Shown here piece after piece: positions 29,582 through 36,864 of a stretch of DNA of 41,948 nt. Position 1 is the first letter of the stretch. Every line of letters begins with the position of its first letter. Source of the stretch: CAWINH01 sp963837425 (lineage in GTDB: Bacteria; Chloroflexota; Limnocylindria; QHBO01). The stretch lies in assembly GCA_963837425.1 (NCBI GenBank), contig CAWINH010000013.1, forward strand, positions 1-41,948. The letters are read 5' to 3'. The notes beneath the pieces are model-generated. The model saw nothing but the letters and a program-made list of their open reading frames with translations. It was not told the DNA's origin and did not search any database. The translations under genes and the position numbers were made by a program.

Positions 29582-30585
29582 CCCGTATCGGCATCAACGG
29601 CTTCGGCCGGATCGGCCGTCAGACGCTCAAGGCCATGATCGAGCGCCACCCCGATGACCTCGAGGTGGTGGCCATCAACGACCTGGCACCGACGGCCACC
29701 AACGCCCACCTGTTCAAGTACGACTCCACCTACGGTCGGTATTCCGGCGAGGTCAGTGCCGGGGACGGCCAGATCACGGTCGACGGCCGCCAGATCAAAG
29801 CCTTCTCGGAGCGCGACCCCTCGGCGCTGCCGTGGAAGGATCTCGGCGTCGAGATCGTCATCGAGTCGACCGGGATCTTCACCGACGCCACGAAGGCCGC
29901 GGCCCACCGCGAGGCCGGCGCCCGCAAGGTGATCATCAGCGCGCCGGCCAAGAACGAGGACGTGACGCTCGTCCTCGGCGTCAACGAGGGCGCCTATGAC
30001 CCCGAGCGGCACCACATCGTCAGCAACGCGTCGTGCACGACGAATGGGCTGGCACTGCCGGCGAAGGTCGTGTGGGACACGTTCGGGATCGAGCGCGGGC
30101 TGATGACCACGATTCACAGCTACACGAATGACCAGAACGTGCTCGACGTCGTCCACAAGGACATGCGGCGCGCCCGCAGCGCGGGCCAGAACATCATCCC
30201 CACCACGACCGGGGCGGCGCGTGCCCTGGCCCTCGTGATCCCCGAGCTGAAGGGCAGGTTCGACGGCTTCTCACTTCGGGTTCCGACACCAACGGTCAGC
30301 GTCATCGACTTCGTGGCCGTGACGAGCCGCCCGGTGAGCGCGGAGAGCGCAAACGAGGCGCTGCGGGTCGCGGCCGACGGCCCCATGAAGGGCCTGCTCG
30401 GCTATACGGAAGAGCCGCTGGTGAGCATGGACTTCAAGGGGGACGAGCGGTCCAGCATCGTCGATGCGGCATCAACCATGGTTGCCGGCGAAAACCTCCT
30501 GAAAGTCATCGCCTGGTACGACAACGAATGGGGCTACAGCTGCCGCGTGGCGGACCTTGCGAGCTTCATGGCTGCACGCTTGTAG
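29578..30585 (+). CDS. gap: glyceraldehyde-3-phosphate dehydrogenase, type I
   Basis: The 335-residue product oxidises glyceraldehyde 3-phosphate with NAD(P) and phosphate to 1,3-bisphosphoglycerate. Seen are INGFGRIGRQ (nucleotide binding), the SNASCTTN active site with catalytic Cys153, GAARAL, LRVPTPTVSVIDF and WYDNEWGYSCRV. Length is normal for the family. Start is GTG, overlapping the ROK stop (GTGA), so the two are translationally coupled. The next gene is pgk, 12 nt downstream of the stop. Confidence 0.97.
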   Translation: MTRIGINGFGRIGRQTLKAMIERHPDDLEVVAINDLAPTATNAHLFKYDSTYGRYSGEVSAGDGQITVDGRQIKAFSERDPSALPWKDLGVEIVIESTGIFTDATKAAAHREAGARKVIISAPAKNEDVTLVLGVNEGAYDPERHHIVSNASCTTNGLALPAKVVWDTFGIERGLMTTIHSYTNDQNVLDVVHKDMRRARSAGQNIIPTTTGAARALALVIPELKGRFDGFSLRVPTPTVSVIDFVAVTSRPVSAESANEALRVAADGPMKGLLGYTEEPLVSMDFKGDERSSIVDAASTMVAGENLLKVIAWYDNEWGYSCRVADLASFMAARL

Positions 30586-30597
30586 ACGGTGACAGGC

Positions 30598-31812
30598 ATG
30601 GAGAAGAAGACGGTCCGTGATATCGACGTGCGCGGCAAGCGCGTGTTCCTGCGGGCGGACCTCAACGTCCCACTCGATGACGGCCGCATCACCGACGACA
30701 CTCGGATCCGCGCGAGCCTTCCCACCCTCGTTTACCTGCTCGAGAACGGGGCCAGCGTCATCCTGGCCAGCCACCTCGGGCGTCCCAAGGGGAAGGTCAA
30801 CGATGCCCTGCGCCTGAAGCCGGTCGCCGACCGGCTCAGCCAGCTGATGGGCCGCCCGGTGCGGATGACCGGGGACGCACTCGGCCCGGGCGTGATGACC
30901 GCGGTCGACAAGCTGCGACCGGGCAGCATGCTGCTGCTCGAGAACTTGCGCTTCCACGCTGAGGAGGAGGCGAACGACCCGGAGTTCGCCGAATCCCTGG
31001 CGGGCATGGCCGATGTCTACGTCGACGACGCGTTCGGCTCCGCGCACCGGGCTCACGCCAGCACCGAGGGGATTACCCACTACCTCCCGAGCGTGGCCGG
31101 CCTGCTGCTCGAGCGCGAGGTGACGGCGCTCTCGAAGCTCCTGCAGAAGCCGCCGCGTCCGTTCCACACCCTGATCGGCGGCGCGAAGATCACCGGCAAG
31201 CTCGAGGTCCTCGAGGCGCTGCTCGCGCGCTGCCAGGCGATCCTCGTGGGCGGCGGGATGGCGAACACGTTCCTCGCCGCGAAGGGGCTGGACCTCGGCA
31301 AGAGCCTGGTCGAGACCGACCAGCTCGAGAGCGCGAGGCGCATCATCGCCGAGGCGCGCCGCAGGCGGATGCGCTTCATGCTGCCCACCGACGCGGTCGT
31401 CGCCGCGCAGGTGCATCCGCGGGCCCAGCGGGCCGTGGTGCCGGTCGCCGAAGTGCCCCATGACTGGAGCATGGTCGACATCGGTCCTGCCACGATTGCG
31501 GCCTACACCGAGTACATGGCGAAGGCAAAGACGATCTTCTGGAACGGGCCAATGGGCATCTTCGAGATCGCCCCGTTCGCGGAGGGCACGAACGCGATCG
31601 CCCGCTTCCTCGCGGAGCGGACGGCAAAGGGGGTCGTCACCGTGGTGGGCGGCGGGGACTCGGTGGCCGCCGTCGAACAGCTCGGTCTCGCCGAGCGGAT
31701 GACCCACGTGAGTACCGGAGGAGGAGCTTCACTCGAGTTCGTGGAGGGCAAGACCCTGCCCGGGGTGGCGGCCCTACTCGACGCCGACGCGAAGGTGGAG
31801 GCAGCACGATGA
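30598..31812 (+). CDS. pgk: phosphoglycerate kinase
   Basis: The 404-residue product transfers phosphate from 1,3-bisphosphoglycerate to ADP. It begins MEKKTVRDIDVRGKRVFLRADLNVPLDDG, the usual N-terminus. Seen are ASHLGRPKG, LENLRFHAEEE, VDDAFGSAHRAHAST, GGAKITGKLEVL, and near the end TVVGGGDSVAAVEQLG and THVSTGGGASLEFVEGKTLPGV. The ATG at 30598 is chosen; a GTG three codons upstream is also in frame. The 3' end overlaps the eno start by 4 nt (ATGA). Length is typical. Confidence 0.97.
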   Translation: MEKKTVRDIDVRGKRVFLRADLNVPLDDGRITDDTRIRASLPTLVYLLENGASVILASHLGRPKGKVNDALRLKPVADRLSQLMGRPVRMTGDALGPGVMTAVDKLRPGSMLLLENLRFHAEEEANDPEFAESLAGMADVYVDDAFGSAHRAHASTEGITHYLPSVAGLLLEREVTALSKLLQKPPRPFHTLIGGAKITGKLEVLEALLARCQAILVGGGMANTFLAAKGLDLGKSLVETDQLESARRIIAEARRRRMRFMLPTDAVVAAQVHPRAQRAVVPVAEVPHDWSMVDIGPATIAAYTEYMAKAKTIFWNGPMGIFEIAPFAEGTNAIARFLAERTAKGVVTVVGGGDSVAAVEQLGLAERMTHVSTGGGASLEFVEGKTLPGVAALLDADAKVEAAR

Positions 31813-33098
31813 GCACGTTGATCGAAGACATCATCGCCCGCGAGGTCCTCGACTCGCGCGGCAACCCGACGGTCGAGGTCGAGGTCTTCCTCGAGGGTGG
31901 GGCGGTGGGGAGCGCCATCGTTCCGTCGGGTGCCTCGACCGGCGCCCACGAGGCGGTTGAGCTGCGCGACGGCGATCCGCAGCGGTACGGCGGCAAGGGC
32001 GTGCTCCAGGCGGTCCGCAACGTGAACGACACGATCCGGGCGGAGCTGGTCGGCATCGACGCGCTCGAGCAGATCAGCCTCGATCGGCTGCTCATCGAGC
32101 TGGACGGGACGGGGAACAAGTCGCGCCTCGGCGCGAACGCGCTGCTCGGCGCTTCGCTGGCGGTCGCCCACGCCGCCGCCGAGTCCCTGCGGCTGCCGCT
32201 GTACCGCTACCTGGGAGGCGCTGCCGCCCGCACGTTGCCGGTCCCCCAGGTCAACATCCTCAACGGCGGGAAGCACGCCATCGACTCCACGGACTTCCAG
32301 GAGTTCATGATCGTCCCGCTCGGAGCCCCCTCGTTCCGGGAGGCGCTGCGCTGGGCGTCCGAGACGTTCCACGCTCTCGGCAGCCTGCTCCACGAGCGCG
32401 GGTTCACGACGACCGTGGGGGACGAGGGCGGCTACGCACCGAGCCTCGAGGGCAACGAGGCCGCGATTGGGCTTGTTGTCGAAGCGATCGAGCGGGCCGG
32501 GTACCGCCCCGGTGAGCAGGTCGCGATTGCCCTGGATCCGGCCGCCAGCGAGATCATGAGCGACGGGAGCTACGTGCTGGCCCGCGAGGACGGCCGCCGC
32601 CTGTCGAGCGAGGAGATGGTGACGTTCTGGGCGGACTGGGTGGCGCGCTACCCGATCGTCAGCCTGGAGGACGGCCTGGGTGAGGACGACTGGGACGGCT
32701 GGCGGCTGCTCACCGAGCGTCTGGGATCCGGCCTGCAGCTGGTCGGCGACGATCTGCTCGTCACGAACACCGAGCGCCTGTGGCGCGGGATCACCGAGCA
32801 CTCGGCGAACAGCATCCTCATCAAGCTGAACCAGATCGGCACCGTCACCGAGACGCTCGAGGCGATCGAGATGGCGCATCGTGCCGGATGGACGACGGTC
32901 GTCAGCCACCGCTCGGGCGAAACCGAGGACACCTCGATCGCCGACCTGGTGGTCGCGATCAACGGTGGCCAGATCAAGACGGGGAGCATCAGCCGCAGCG
33001 AGCGGATTGCAAAGTACAACCGCCTTCTGCGGATCGAGGAGGAACTGGGAGACTCGGCGGAGTTCGCCGGGCGCCGGGCGTTCGCCGCGCTGCGCTGA
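31809..33098 (+). CDS. eno: enolase
   Basis: The 429-residue product converts 2-phosphoglycerate to phosphoenolpyruvate. Motifs: REVLDSRGNPTVEVEV, SGASTGAHEAVELRDGD, NVLN-type segment PVPQVNILNGGKHA, catalytic VGDEGGYAPSL, metal-binding ALDPAASE, EDGLGEDDW and GDDLLVTN, the Lys-containing LIKLNQIGTVTETL and VVSHRSGETEDTSIADLVVA. All Mg and catalytic residues appear intact. It ends the ROK-gap-pgk-eno block; tpi and phosphoglycerate mutase are not in the window. It converges on rpsT 12 nt away. Confidence 0.97.
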   Translation: MSTLIEDIIAREVLDSRGNPTVEVEVFLEGGAVGSAIVPSGASTGAHEAVELRDGDPQRYGGKGVLQAVRNVNDTIRAELVGIDALEQISLDRLLIELDGTGNKSRLGANALLGASLAVAHAAAESLRLPLYRYLGGAAARTLPVPQVNILNGGKHAIDSTDFQEFMIVPLGAPSFREALRWASETFHALGSLLHERGFTTTVGDEGGYAPSLEGNEAAIGLVVEAIERAGYRPGEQVAIALDPAASEIMSDGSYVLAREDGRRLSSEEMVTFWADWVARYPIVSLEDGLGEDDWDGWRLLTERLGSGLQLVGDDLLVTNTERLWRGITEHSANSILIKLNQIGTVTETLEAIEMAHRAGWTTVVSHRSGETEDTSIADLVVAINGGQIKTGSISRSERIAKYNRLLRIEEELGDSAEFAGRRAFAALR

Positions 33099-33110
33099 GG
33101 GCGCCGCGGG

Positions 33111-33653
33111 CTACTCCTCGGGGGTCTTCGTCTCGTCGGCGGGCGCGTCGGGCTCGTCGGCTCGACGGCGGGCGGCCGCCGATTCCCGCTTCGCGCGGGT
33201 CACCGCCACCTTGGCCTTGCCGGCGGCGGTTCGTGGGCGGTCGGCGGTCTTCGCGGCGGCGACCTTCGACGCCTTGGCGGCCGCCACGCGCTTGCGCTGC
33301 GCCGTCTTGGTGGCGACCGACTTCCGCTTCGGAGATGCCTCGGCCGGTGAGCTCTGCTCGAGGAGGTGGGCGACGTTCGCCTTCGCGAGCAGTCGGCTCT
33401 TGCGGCGTGCGGCGTTGTTGCGGTGCAGGATGCCCTTGCTCGCCGCCCGATCGAGTGCGCTCACCGCGGCGAGCACGGCCTCCTGGCCGTCACCCTGCTC
33501 GCGTCCGGTGGCAATGCTCGTGGCGCGCTGCACAAGCGTCTTCGCCGCGCTCCGCGTCCGGCGGTTCACGGCGCGGCGTCGTTGCGCCTGGCGGTCGCGC
33601 TTCAGTGCCTGGGGCGTGCGAGCGCCCTTCCAGGTTCGAGCCTTACGTGCCAA
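33111..33653 (-). CDS. rpsT: ribosomal protein S20 with long basic C-terminal extension
   Basis: The 180-residue product has S20 in residues about 8-98 (RRRAVNRRTRSAAKTLVQ, AVSALDRAASKGILHRNNAARRKSRL). Normal S20 is 85-95 residues. The remaining 80 residues are Ala/Lys/Arg-rich (KRKSVATKTAQRKRVAAAKASKVAAAK) and look like histone H1 tails, ending in an acidic patch. S20 binds 16S rRNA in the small subunit; the role of the tail is not known, and it could bind RNA or DNA. Start is TTG, with GAGGGA 5 nt upstream; E. coli rpsT also uses a non-AUG start and is autoregulated. The gene has a strong promoter divergent from the VanW gene. Confidence 0.85.
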   Translation of the reverse strand: MARKARTWKGARTPQALKRDRQAQRRRAVNRRTRSAAKTLVQRATSIATGREQGDGQEAVLAAVSALDRAASKGILHRNNAARRKSRLLAKANVAHLLEQSSPAEASPKRKSVATKTAQRKRVAAAKASKVAAAKTADRPRTAAGKAKVAVTRAKRESAAARRRADEPDAPADETKTPEE

Positions 33654-33722
33654 CGAGGTCCCTCAGTAACGGCGTGGAAACATGAAAACGAGCGCCGCCG
33701 AGATGCGGCGCCACGGCGGCCG

Positions 33723-33751
33723 AGTATAGCATCGGGCGCTCGAGCGGCCAA
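33723..33751 (-). promoter_or_regulatory. rpsT promoter
   Basis: On the minus strand TTGGCC (33751-33746) and TATACT (33728-33723) are 17 nt apart, and TGC before the -10 makes it an extended -10. Transcription would begin near 33716, giving a leader of about 63 nt. The leader contains a hairpin with arms GCGCCG and CGGCGC followed by TTTT. Confidence 0.7.
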
Positions 33752-33788
33752 CCGGCGTCCTGGAGTCGGCATGGACCAGAAGGACCAC

Positions 33789-33817
33789 TCGACAGCACCG
33801 GTGACAGGCGGCACAAT
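33789..33817 (+). promoter_or_regulatory. promoter of the VanW gene
   Basis: TCGACA (33789-33794) and CACAAT (33812-33817) are separated by 17 nt, a good sigma-70 type match. The start near 33824 leaves a leader of about 140 nt before the ATG at 33965. It is divergent from the rpsT promoter. Confidence 0.6.
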
Positions 33818-33848
33818 CGACCACGCGGTGGCGCGCGGTTCGGTGCAG

Positions 33849-33961
33849 CGGATGCAACGTTCACGGTCGCTGCCGCGTCCAGGGGAGGAATCCCGATCCG
33901 TGCCCTGTAGAGGATCAAGCCGCAGCCGTGCCGCAGCTCCGCTGCGTGATGCAGGCATCTG
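33849..33961 (+). ncRNA. structured 5' leader of the VanW gene (candidate cis-regulatory RNA)
   Basis: A closing stem pairs CGGATGC (33849-33855) with GCATCTG (33955-33961), ending 3 nt before the ATG. Inside are a hairpin CGCAGC/GCTGCG (33932-33937 with 33941-33946) and a possible stem CAGGG/CCCTG (33880-33884 with 33903-33907). The G-rich bulges and conserved-looking loops suggest a riboswitch-like element. I could not match it to a class; c-di-AMP, cobalamin and Mn classes were considered and do not fit well. Confidence 0.4.
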
Positions 33962-33964
33962 ACC

Positions 33965-35833
33965 ATGACGACCGCCACGCTCAGTCGACCGCGCTCCCTC
34001 TTCCTGCCGGGCGCCACCCGGCGCGGCTTCGTGGCGGGCCTGTTCGGGACGCTGATCGTGGGCCTCTTCGTCCTCGTTGGCCTGGCGATCGGCATCGGGC
34101 TCGCCTACGAGGGCCGGGTGATGGCCGGCGTGCGGGTCGAAGGCGTCGACATCGGCGGGCTCGACCGGGCCGCGGCCGGGACGCGGCTCCGCAACGACCT
34201 GCCGTCACTGAGCGCTGGGAGCGCCACGGTGGTGGTCGACGGGTCGCCCGCCAGCGTCTCGTACGAGGAGCTCGGGCGCGGCTACCAGATGGACGCGACG
34301 CTCGACGCCGCGCTTGCCGTCGCGAACGGCGGGAATCCCCTGAGCGACGGGCTGGCACGGCTCCGCGCGCTCGTTCACCCGACCGCGGTGGCGGCCGTCG
34401 TGCATGGCTACGACCCGGCGTCCATCGACGCGGCGGTGGCGCGGATCGCAAATGAGTTCGCGGTCCGGCCGGTCAGCGCCGGCGTACGGTACGACCCGGC
34501 GAGCGGGTATGTCGTGACCCCGGCGACTCCGGGACGCGTTGTCGACGCCGACGCCCTCCGCGCCGCACTGGCGGCGGCCGTGACCCAGGATCGGCCCGGC
34601 AACGTGACCGTCGCGGTCTCGACGACGAGCATCGACCCTCTCGTGAGCACCGTCGACGCTGACGCGGCCGCCGCGGCCGCGCGCCGCATGAGTGGCGACC
34701 CGCTCCAGCTCGGCCTCGGCGACTCCTCGTTCGTCCTCGACGCGGCGACGATCCGTGGCCTCGTCCATTTCGAGCTCACCCCGACGGGATACCAGCCGGT
34801 GGTCGCCCGTGAGGCGCTGCAGACGTGGCTCATCGATCTCGCGCCGAAGGTCGCCCGGGATGCGCAGGACGCGGGCTTCACGTGGGGCGCCAACGGGGTC
34901 GCCGAGGTGACGCCCGCGGTCGAGGGCACGTCCCTCGACGTTGACCGCAGCCTGTCGGCTGTCGCGGACGCGCTCGCGTTCCGGGGCCGTGGGGCGCTCG
35001 TCGGGGCCGTCGTGCTGGCGACGACCGCCACCCAGCCGTCGCTGACAACGGCGGCGGCGCAGGTCGCGGCGGACAGCATGGTCCGCCTCTCGACGTGGAC
35101 GACCTACTACGTGCCGGGCACCGGGAACTACTGGGGCGCGAACATCAGCATCCCGGCCATGGACCTCGACAAGATGGTCATCGCGCCCGGAGAGTGGTTC
35201 AGCTTCTGGGACGACATCGGGCCCATCAGCACCGCTCGCGGCTACGGCTGCGGCGGCGCGATCATCGGCGGCCGCAGCGTGGCCTGCGGCGTCCTGGCCG
35301 GCGGCATCTGCTCGACATCGACGACGCTGTTCAACGCGGCGATGCGGGCCGGCCTCGAGATCGGCGATCGGACGAACCACTACTACTACATCTCGCGCTA
35401 CCCGACGGGCCTCGACGCGACGGTCTTCCAGACCGATACGTACGAGGTGAACATGACGTTCCGCAACGACACGCCGGACCCGATCGTGATCCGCAGCTAC
35501 ACCGGTCGGGGATGGGTGCGCTTCGACATCTGGGGCGTCCCGACCGGGCGGACCGTGACCCTCAGCGCGCCGGTCATCTCGAACCCGCGCTCAGCTCGCG
35601 ACACCACGGTCCTCGACCCGAGCCTCAAGCCGGGAACCTCGGTGCGAGCCGAGTATCCGCACGACGGGTTCGACGCGACCGTCACCCGGACGGTGACCGA
35701 CGCGGACGGCACCGTCATCTGGAAGAACGTCTGGTTCAGCCACTACAGCGCGGTGAACGGCATCACCAACGTCGGCCCGGCGAAGCCAAAGCCGGCTCCG
35801 ACCGCGACCCCCGAGCCCTCCCCGGGGGCCTAG
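33965..35833 (+). CDS. VanW-family protein with peptidoglycan-binding-like repeats
   Basis: The 622-residue product starts with a basic N-terminus and one membrane helix (about 20-47), so most of it is outside the cell. Residues about 55-335 hold two or three repeats of the VanW N-terminal domain type (GVRVEGVDIGGLDRAAAGTRLRNDL; also known as PG_binding_4-like). The VanW domain lies at about 385-535: MDLDKMVIAPGEWFSFWDDIGPIS, GGAIIGGRSVACGVLAGGICSTSTTLFNAA, and NHYYYISRYPTGLDATVF. A G5-like tail (about 540-600) and a Pro-rich end follow. VanW proteins are envelope proteins of unclear biochemistry associated with vancomycin resistance clusters. The long structured leader suggests special regulation. 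Confidence 0.9.
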   Translation: MTTATLSRPRSLFLPGATRRGFVAGLFGTLIVGLFVLVGLAIGIGLAYEGRVMAGVRVEGVDIGGLDRAAAGTRLRNDLPSLSAGSATVVVDGSPASVSYEELGRGYQMDATLDAALAVANGGNPLSDGLARLRALVHPTAVAAVVHGYDPASIDAAVARIANEFAVRPVSAGVRYDPASGYVVTPATPGRVVDADALRAALAAAVTQDRPGNVTVAVSTTSIDPLVSTVDADAAAAAARRMSGDPLQLGLGDSSFVLDAATIRGLVHFELTPTGYQPVVAREALQTWLIDLAPKVARDAQDAGFTWGANGVAEVTPAVEGTSLDVDRSLSAVADALAFRGRGALVGAVVLATTATQPSLTTAAAQVAADSMVRLSTWTTYYVPGTGNYWGANISIPAMDLDKMVIAPGEWFSFWDDIGPISTARGYGCGGAIIGGRSVACGVLAGGICSTSTTLFNAAMRAGLEIGDRTNHYYYISRYPTGLDATVFQTDTYEVNMTFRNDTPDPIVIRSYTGRGWVRFDIWGVPTGRTVTLSAPVISNPRSARDTTVLDPSLKPGTSVRAEYPHDGFDATVTRTVTDADGTVIWKNVWFSHYSAVNGITNVGPAKPKPAPTATPEPSPGA

Positions 35834-35848
35834 CAGCCGGACCGTTGC

Positions 35849-36805
35849 TCAGGCGGGCGACGCCGCGGCAAGGTCGGCGAGCCACTCCGTCACTCCAGCC
35901 CGCCAGTCCCACTCGTCGGGGTCCGAGACGAGCCGGCCCACCTCGCGCCAGATCAGGGCTCGTCCGATCATCGCCAGCCAGCGGGCGCGCGCCACCTCCC
36001 CCTCGAGGTCGTCGCGCCCGAGCCGGGAGCGCCACGGTTCGAGGTACGCGTCCCGGAGGCGGCGGAGCTCGGGGCCGTGCTCATCGATGCCGAACCGATC
36101 CGCGATGCTGCGGAGGGTGACGAGCAGGCTGCCGAACGGGTGGCCGATGCAGGCGTCACCCCAGTCGACGATGCGATAGCTCGAGCCGCCCTCCACGAGG
36201 ACGTTCCCGTCGTGGAGGTCGTCATGCTGGATCGTGGCCGGGACACCGCCCTCGGAAAGCTCGCCCGCGATCCGTCGCACGACGGGCGCTACGCGGCGCG
36301 CACCATCCGACCCGGCTGCCGCCGGATCGTCGAGCAACGCGGTGAGCAGCGCGGGCAGCCGATGTGGCCTGCGGTCGAGGGCGCCGGCCTCCAGCAGCGC
36401 GTCGGCGACCGATGCGGCGGCCAGCTGGAGCTCTGCGTAGCGCGGCAGGATCCGTTGCCAGTGGGCGAGGTCGGGATCGCGCTCCAATCGATCGCGCAGC
36501 CGCTCGCCGGCGTACGGGATCAGCATCCGCCGCCGGCTCGCGTCCGCCGCCAGCGGCCGGACGACGAGGGACGGGGCGAGCTCCGCGAGGATGACGGTCA
36601 GGCCGGCGTCGTTGGCCATGCTCCTCGCGGTCTCCTTTGCGAAGCGCGGTCCGTCGTCCGTCGGCACCTCGAGGACGATCGACCACGGACGGTCGCGGGG
36701 GACCGGCGGCCCGGTGCGACGGATGCCCGCCTCGGCGAGGCGGGCATCGGTCCAGGCCAGCATCGGCTCGAGCCAGTCGGGGCTCCGCCATGGGGGTGGG
36801 GGCAT
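35849..36805 (-). CDS. aminoglycoside phosphotransferase-like kinase
   Basis: The 318-residue product has the APH/choline kinase fold. The core motif IQHDDLHDGNVLVEGG (catalytic Asp in HDDLHDGN) is followed by RIVDWGDACIGHPFGSL, where the Asp binds metal. The N-terminal lobe (about 30-85) has a plausible ATP-lysine segment RFAKETA. Relatives phosphorylate small alcohols or antibiotics, but the substrate is not defined and resistance should not be assumed. A CATACT box at 36812-36817 lies 6 nt before the ATG. The gene converges on the VanW gene with 15 nt between, and diverges from lepA. Confidence 0.85.
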   Translation of the reverse strand: MPPPPWRSPDWLEPMLAWTDARLAEAGIRRTGPPVPRDRPWSIVLEVPTDDGPRFAKETARSMANDAGLTVILAELAPSLVVRPLAADASRRRMLIPYAGERLRDRLERDPDLAHWQRILPRYAELQLAAASVADALLEAGALDRRPHRLPALLTALLDDPAAAGSDGARRVAPVVRRIAGELSEGGVPATIQHDDLHDGNVLVEGGSSYRIVDWGDACIGHPFGSLLVTLRSIADRFGIDEHGPELRRLRDAYLEPWRSRLGRDDLEGEVARARWLAMIGRALIWREVGRLVSDPDEWDWRAGVTEWLADLAAASPA

Positions 36806-36811
36806 GGACGG

Positions 36812-36817
36812 AGTATG
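36812..36817 (-). promoter_or_regulatory. -10 box of the kinase gene (leaderless)
   Basis: CATACT on the minus strand lies 6 nt before the ATG at 36805, one base from the frequent TATACT. Confidence 0.4.
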
Positions 36818-36850
36818 GCGCCCGGCTGAGCCTTATCGCGTGGCATCCGC

Positions 36851-36856
36851 TACCCT
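36851..36856 (+). promoter_or_regulatory. -10 box of lepA (leaderless)
   Basis: TACCCT lies exactly 8 nt before GTG 36865, the same distance as at the ROK kinase. There is no Shine-Dalgarno. Confidence 0.45.
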
Positions 36857-36864
36857 TCGGCCCG

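Noticed and set aside
33849..33961. Cobalamin, c-di-AMP (ydaO) or manganese (yybP-ykoY) riboswitch
   Set aside because: The diagnostic boxes that I know for each class are not present; only general structure was seen. Left as an unassigned leader RNA.
35849..36805. Aminoglycoside resistance gene
   Set aside because: Only the general APH fold motif is seen; the family covers many substrates, and chromosomal context with lepA and VanW gives no evidence of resistance.
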